Shown: positions 3,338-6,680 of the stretch, in pieces
Position numbering within the stretch: the stretch's first letter is position 1
Layout of the letters: every line of letters begins with the position of its first letter
Source: Nanobdellota archaeon
GTDB taxonomy: Archaea; Nanobdellota; Nanobdellia; Pacearchaeales; GW2011-AR1
DNA: 6,680 nucleotides
Assembly (NCBI GenBank): GCA_018901625.1
Contig: JAHIEM010000151.1
Location: 1-6,680, forward strand
Direction: 5' to 3'
Notes under the pieces: model-generated
The model's input: only the letters and a program-made list of their open reading frames with translations
Told to the model about the DNA's origin: nothing
Database searches by the model: none
Program-made: the position numbers and the translations under genes

Positions 3338-6276
3338 TAATACGGATATGGGCTGATTTTCATGGGCATTTGTGGCAATCCTTTGGCACAGATTTAGCTA
3401 CTGGTTTACCACGGCGTTTAGTAGATCAACAAAAAATACTGGACCAGGTTTTAACTATTGATGAACAGCGTGGCGTTGGCTTGGTTATTAATGGCGGGGA
3501 TATGGTGCATAAGCGTGGCTCCGTACCCATAGAAGTTATTAATATGCTGCTTAATTATAACGAGCGGCGCTTGCCGGAGGAAATATACGTTAGGGGCAAC
3601 CATGATTTAGTGAGTGATACGGTTTATACTGAGCTTGGTGACGCTGTGCGTTTCCTTAATAAGGGCGTAAATAATTCTTTTGATTACCATGGCGTAAAGG
3701 TTTACATAGTTAACTACTTTGATCAAGTTGATTATGAAAAGATTAAAGGCTATGATATAGTGGTGCTGCATAAGCAGCCGGCCATTATTAACGAATACGG
3801 CCACGTGTTTAAGGGGGCGGATTGGCAGAGGTTGGCCGGGCAGAATAGGCTGGTATTTTTTGCTCATTACCATATTAGGAAGCAACTCGGCCCGAATTGC
3901 TTTATCATTGGTACGCCCATGCACTACGTCTTTGATGAGGTTAATAATGACAGGGGCATTTACTTGGTCGATACAGACACTTGGAAAGTGGAATTTGTTA
4001 AATTGGATTATCCAGAGTTTAGGATAGTGGATACGCCGGATCAAGTTAAAAATGACGGCAACTATTATAAGGTTTTGCATGCCACTTGTGGGTCTAATGA
4101 TAGCATGGTGGTGAACGTTGTTACCCCAAAGCATTTTGAAGAACGGATAAAATCCTCAGAAATAGGGGATATTGTTAGGGAATGGCTAACTATTAACAAT
4201 AAGCCGGAATCTTATTTAGACTTAATAGAGGGTGACGTTTTAAGTAAGTTTGACGTTGCTTCACCTATTAGCAATATAAAGCTTGCACATGTTGATATCA
4301 AGGATTTTATGTCTATAGGTGAAATAAGCTTTGATGTGGAACAGGGCTTTACAGCTATATTTGGTGAAAATGGCTCGGCTAAGACTGGTATAGTGGACGC
4401 TATATATTGGTGCTTATTTGGGGAAACCACTAAGAAGCTTTTAGTGGATGATATAATAAGGCGCGGCGGCCCCAAGGATACTATAGTAACGTGCATGCTT
4501 TCTAAAGGCGATCAGTTGGTATATGCGGTTACTAGGTCGCGTAAGGCTGGGTTGGTTATAGTTGACTTACTTACTGGTAAGGAAATTACTGATGGCCTTG
4601 TTCAGGTTAATAGGCAGCAGGTGCTTGAAGGAAACATACTTGGCTTTGGTAAAAACCTTTTCTTGTCTTCCTGCTATTTTAGTCAGGAGGCTCTTTCTAC
4701 GTTTACTCAACTGGGTGATGCTGATCGGACTAATATGGTTACTAGCCTTTTGGGGTTTAATAAGTATGATGATTTATACCTGGCAGTTAAGGATAAAGCT
4801 GATTTACTGGTTAAGCAGCAAGTTGAACTTCAGAACAAAACTGTTGGACTTGAAGCTACCTTGCAAGCCCAGGAAAGCAGGAAATCAGACTATTTAGATA
4901 GGGCCGTTGAGTTTAATAATGAGGTACTCCAAGCCCAGGCTACAGTAAGGTCTAAGGAAGCCCAAGTAGCCGCTTTAAGGCAACAGTATATAGAACTTGA
5001 AAATACCGTGGTTGTAGCACAGGGTACTGAAGCGTTAAGTAAGCGTTTAGACGAAATAAAGGCTGCCATACTTAAGATAAATAATGATGTAACTAAGTTT
5101 GGTGAGTATAATACTAAAATAAATACTGTTTTGCGAAGTAAAAGTAATGAAATAGGTGAACTTTCTGGGGAACTTAAAGCAGCTAAAAATAATAAAGTTA
5201 AAGTTGATAACGAGATAAGTGCTTTATTAAATTTGGAAACTGGCGTGCGCTGTGATAAATGTGGTAATGTTATCACACCTGATAAGGTAGTTGAGTTTAT
5301 TAATGAAAAGCAAGAGGAAATAACTGTTATTGATCAGCAGTTACTTGGTTTACAGAGTACTATTGATGTTACTCAGGCTGATTACAACTCCGAACAAAAT
5401 ACTCTTAATTTAAATAAGGTAGCGGAAGCAGCGTTAGTGGCTGAACGTGGGGCTTTAACTAATGAACAAAATAAAGTTATGAGCGAAATCCGGTTAGCTG
5501 AAGTTAAATCTAAACAATTAAGTATAGATTTAGTTACACTGCAGACTAGGATTTCTTCCGGAGTGGATGAGGTAAGTTTATTAAATTCTAATATTGTAGC
5601 TACTGAAGAAAAATATAACAAGTTTGTACAGTTGGCTAACGATATTGGCTTACAAATTAATGATATGCTTACTGAGCTTACTCAAGTTAACACTGAGATT
5701 TCTGACGCGGATATTAATTTAGAAATATTAGAATTTTGGAAGGTTGCGTTTTCAGCTAAGGGCATAAGGTCATTATTATTGGATAGGTTTTGCAACGAGT
5801 TTAATGATATAGTAAATAATTACCTTTCTACTATTAGTAATGGCTTGATGAGCGTTATGATTAACCCGGTTAGTACCCTAAAATCCGGTGAGAATAGGAA
5901 CAGGATAAGCGTAGATGTAATATTTGATGGCGTGATTGTGAAGTATGCCAGCTTATCCGGCGGTGAGAAAAAGCGTGTAGATATTTCTATGTGCTTGACC
6001 CTCAATAAATGGGTTAGTTTGCGGTATAGTATACCTGAGGGCTTGTTGGGGATTATGATACTTGATGAAGCATTTGATGCTTTAGATAAGCTTGGTGAGG
6101 AGCTTACAGCATCTTTACTTTCTGACGAGGGGCAAACTAAGGCTGTATATGTTATATCACATACGCCGGATTTGCTTTCCTACGCTGATCGGAGTTGGCT
6201 GGTTGAGAAAAAGGATGGAATAAGTAGTTTAGTTTATGATGGTATCTTTTCAGGAGAGGGTAGTGAGGAAGTCTAA
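3334..6276 (+). CDS. Single-chain SbcD-SbcC (Mre11-Rad50-like) fusion: nuclease plus ABC/SMC-type ATPase
   Basis: One uninterrupted 980-residue chain carries both halves of the Mre11-Rad50 complex, normally separate proteins (SbcD and SbcC; T4 gp47 and gp46), which process DNA ends and hairpins. The N-terminal calcineurin-like nuclease (about 1-220) has all five metal motifs: DFH (8-10), GGD (54-56), GNHD (88-91), H146 and HYH (178-180). Residues 220-315 would be a capping/linker region. The ATPase begins near 317: Walker A GENGSAKT (344-351, Ala where Gly is usual), Q-loop FSQE (Q451), coiled coil about 485-635 and 650-800 flanking a zinc-hook CDKC (640-643), signature LSGGE (874-878), Walker B IMILDEAFDALD (907-918) and H-loop SHTP (H943). 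The length is near the sum of the T4 proteins. The start is supported by GGAGA (3325-3329) and by the 4-nt overlap with the previous gene. Role inferred: resection for recombination-dependent phage replication. Confidence 0.93.
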   Translation: MIIRIWADFHGHLWQSFGTDLATGLPRRLVDQQKILDQVLTIDEQRGVGLVINGGDMVHKRGSVPIEVINMLLNYNERRLPEEIYVRGNHDLVSDTVYTELGDAVRFLNKGVNNSFDYHGVKVYIVNYFDQVDYEKIKGYDIVVLHKQPAIINEYGHVFKGADWQRLAGQNRLVFFAHYHIRKQLGPNCFIIGTPMHYVFDEVNNDRGIYLVDTDTWKVEFVKLDYPEFRIVDTPDQVKNDGNYYKVLHATCGSNDSMVVNVVTPKHFEERIKSSEIGDIVREWLTINNKPESYLDLIEGDVLSKFDVASPISNIKLAHVDIKDFMSIGEISFDVEQGFTAIFGENGSAKTGIVDAIYWCLFGETTKKLLVDDIIRRGGPKDTIVTCMLSKGDQLVYAVTRSRKAGLVIVDLLTGKEITDGLVQVNRQQVLEGNILGFGKNLFLSSCYFSQEALSTFTQLGDADRTNMVTSLLGFNKYDDLYLAVKDKADLLVKQQVELQNKTVGLEATLQAQESRKSDYLDRAVEFNNEVLQAQATVRSKEAQVAALRQQYIELENTVVVAQGTEALSKRLDEIKAAILKINNDVTKFGEYNTKINTVLRSKSNEIGELSGELKAAKNNKVKVDNEISALLNLETGVRCDKCGNVITPDKVVEFINEKQEEITVIDQQLLGLQSTIDVTQADYNSEQNTLNLNKVAEAALVAERGALTNEQNKVMSEIRLAEVKSKQLSIDLVTLQTRISSGVDEVSLLNSNIVATEEKYNKFVQLANDIGLQINDMLTELTQVNTEISDADINLEILEFWKVAFSAKGIRSLLLDRFCNEFNDIVNNYLSTISNGLMSVMINPVSTLKSGENRNRISVDVIFDGVIVKYASLSGGEKKRVDISMCLTLNKWVSLRYSIPEGLLGIMILDEAFDALDKLGEELTASLLSDEGQTKAVYVISHTPDLLSYADRSWLVEKKDGISSLVYDGIFSGEGSEEV
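6252..6260 (+). promoter_or_regulatory. Ribosome binding site that decides a GTG start
   Basis: AGGAGAGGG lies inside the end of the SbcD-SbcC gene. Its GGAG core is six nucleotides before the GTG at 6263. The earlier in-frame ATGs at 6236 and 6239 have no comparable site upstream, so GTG 6263 is the preferred start of the next gene. Confidence 0.75.
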
Positions 6277-6523
6277 GAAAGTAACGAAGCTTAGTCATGT
6301 AGTTAGGACCAGCGTTCCTAGTTTCTATGTAAACGCAAGCTTGGTTAAACGGGATATGACGGTTAGGTTTTGCAAGTTTAAGGGCTGTGGGGCTAAGCTT
6401 AGCGTATATAACATTGGTAGTGGGTTTTGCCATGCTCATAAGGATGTGGCTTTTAAGCTTGAGGATGATAGAAATGATACTACAAAACTAATAAAGAAAG
6501 TTTTAGGAGAAAGAGTAAAATAA
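6263..6523 (+). CDS. Small zinc-finger protein with a C-x4-C...LSxYNxG...CxxH motif
   Basis: This is an 86-residue basic protein beginning at GTG 6263, chosen for its AGGAGAGGG site; a 95-residue version from ATG 6236 is possible but lacks a ribosome binding site. Residues 36-60 read FCKFKGCGAKLSVYNIG then FCHAHK. C37, C42, C56 and H59 probably bind one zinc ion. The LSxYNxG core between the metal ligands resembles a small zinc-finger type that I recall from phage and bacterial DNA-associated proteins, sometimes beside helix-turn-helix domains. No helix-turn-helix is evident here. The N-terminus is Lys/Arg-rich, and the C-terminus ends in a charged helix. The gene overlaps the SbcD-SbcC stop by 14 nt, so translation is likely coupled to it. 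A DNA- or RNA-binding accessory or regulatory role is inferred; the exact function is unknown. Confidence 0.75.
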   Translation: MRKSKKVTKLSHVVRTSVPSFYVNASLVKRDMTVRFCKFKGCGAKLSVYNIGSGFCHAHKDVAFKLEDDRNDTTKLIKKVLGERVK

Positions 6524-6547
6524 ACGCACGGATACTTAAGAAGGAAT

Positions 6548-6562
6548 CTGGCGTGACGCCAG
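6548..6562 (+). repeat. Short GC-rich hairpin over a candidate GTG start
   Basis: CTGGCG (6548-6553), loop TGA, CGCCAG (6557-6562) form a perfect 6-bp stem. No T-run follows, so it is not a standard terminator. It encloses the GTG at 6553, the candidate start of the 26-residue ORF, and could limit its translation or could simply be an RNA-stability element. Confidence 0.4.
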
Positions 6563-6633
6563 CAGTGGAAAAGGTTGTAAGCGTGGAAATGGTTGGTAAT
6601 AAGGGTAATTTGCCGGGTGGCATTCAGAACTGA
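6553..6633 (+). CDS. Possible 26-residue peptide, unrecognised
   Basis: A GTG at 6553 lies seven nucleotides after AAGGA (6541-6545) and opens 26 codons, ending with TGA at 6631-6633. The peptide would begin MTPAVEKVVSVEM and end LPGGIQN. It lies 29 nt after the zinc-finger gene stop, in the same direction, and would be the last gene of the operon. The frame is open back to a stop at 6475-6477 but offers no ATG, GTG or TTG before 6553. Against it: very short length, no recognised motif, and a hairpin over the start codon. For it: good ribosome-binding-site spacing and codon usage that looks like the neighbours. Alternatively the region is untranslated. Confidence 0.33.
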   Translation: MTPAVEKVVSVEMVGNKGNLPGGIQN

Positions 6634-6646
6634 TAGTAATTAATAT

Positions 6647-6670
6647 AAAGGTTTGCCCACCTTTTATTAA
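6647..6670 (+). terminator. Weak hairpin with short T-rich tail, possible terminator
   Basis: AAAGGT (6647-6652), loop TTGCCC, ACCTTT (6659-6664) form a 6-bp stem followed by TATTAAATT, making only a short T-rich tract. It lies 13 nt after the candidate 26-residue ORF and could end the operon weakly. Since both promoters in the window are followed closely by hairpins, it could instead be the leader hairpin of the next unit, but no convincing promoter precedes it. Confidence 0.3.
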
Positions 6671-6680
6671 ATTAAGTATG

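Noticed and set aside
3607..4134. 175-codon open frame on the - strand
   Set aside because: It lies entirely inside the SbcD-like nuclease domain, whose motifs are intact on the + strand. It has no recognisable domain and is an antisense shadow.
4562..4897. 111-codon + strand frame inside the SbcC-like region
   Set aside because: It overlaps the Q-loop and early coiled-coil coding region in another frame. Its Leu-rich composition is what out-of-frame coding sequence gives, and no ribosome binding site was found.
4890..5276. 128-codon - strand frame with Ser/Leu-rich composition
   Set aside because: It is antisense to the coiled coil and hook of the Rad50-like part. The low-complexity Ser/Leu content reflects the complement of Lys/Glu/Asn-rich codons.
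6152..6439. 95-codon - strand frame across the end of the fusion gene
   Set aside because: It is antisense to both the SbcC C-terminus (H-loop) and the zinc-finger gene, with no family resemblance.
6610..6639. Promoter TTGCCG...TAGTAA near the end of the window
   Set aside because: The spacer is 18 nt, both hexamers are poor and there is no TG extension, unlike the two strong promoters in the window.
6678..6680. ATG at the window end as the start of a next gene
   Set aside because: No ribosome binding site lies upstream in the AT-rich stretch, and no coding sequence is visible beyond it.
1..6680. CRISPR array, insertion sequence, attachment site or rRNA
   Set aside because: No spaced direct repeats, transposase or integrase motifs, terminal inverted repeats or rRNA-like sequence were seen on either strand.

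Overview
The window reads as part of the DNA-metabolism module of a bacteriophage (or integrated prophage). It is AT-rich, every supported gene is on the + strand, spacing is tight (one ATGA overlap and one 14-nt overlap), and the recognisable products are phage-type: a deoxynucleoside monophosphate kinase, an ATP-dependent DNA ligase, a DUF932-like protein, an Mre11/Rad50 (SbcD/SbcC, T4 gp47/gp46) recombination enzyme and small zinc-finger proteins. No structural, lysis or integration genes are present. The host is probably Gram-positive, perhaps a clostridial Firmicute. The evidence is strong GGAGG-type ribosome binding sites and two sigma-A-like promoters with a TRTGn extended -10. This host call is an inference.

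Layout. (1) 5-829: a KTSC domain fused to a P-loop dNMP kinase. (2) 841-869: a promoter with TTGACA, a 17-nt spacer and TATAAT, followed by a 10-bp hairpin close to the predicted transcript start. It serves a SWIM-zinc-finger/ATP-dependent DNA ligase (922-1929) and an 83-residue Cys-rich protein (1949-2200). (3) 2201-2386: the largest gap between genes. It holds a second extended -10 promoter, an inverted repeat over its -35 region, and a leader of about 125 nt that can be drawn as a four-way-junction RNA closed by an 11-bp stem, ending just before a strong ribosome binding site. (4) 2387-3337: a DUF932-like protein, overlapping by 4 nt (5) 3334-6276: one 980-residue polypeptide carrying a complete SbcD-like nuclease followed by a complete SbcC/Rad50-like ATPase with coiled coil and CxxC hook. 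(6) 6263-6523: a small zinc-finger protein starting at GTG. (7) 6553-6633: a possible 26-residue ORF. A weak hairpin lies near the end of the window.

Together the genes suggest nucleotide supply (kinase), nick sealing (ligase) and DNA end processing for recombination-dependent replication (SbcD-SbcC fusion), arranged as at least two transcription units with matching promoters and structured 5' leaders. The most notable points are the single-chain SbcD-SbcC fusion, the structured leader before the DUF932-like/SbcD-SbcC unit, and two further domain fusions (KTSC-kinase and SWIM-ligase).
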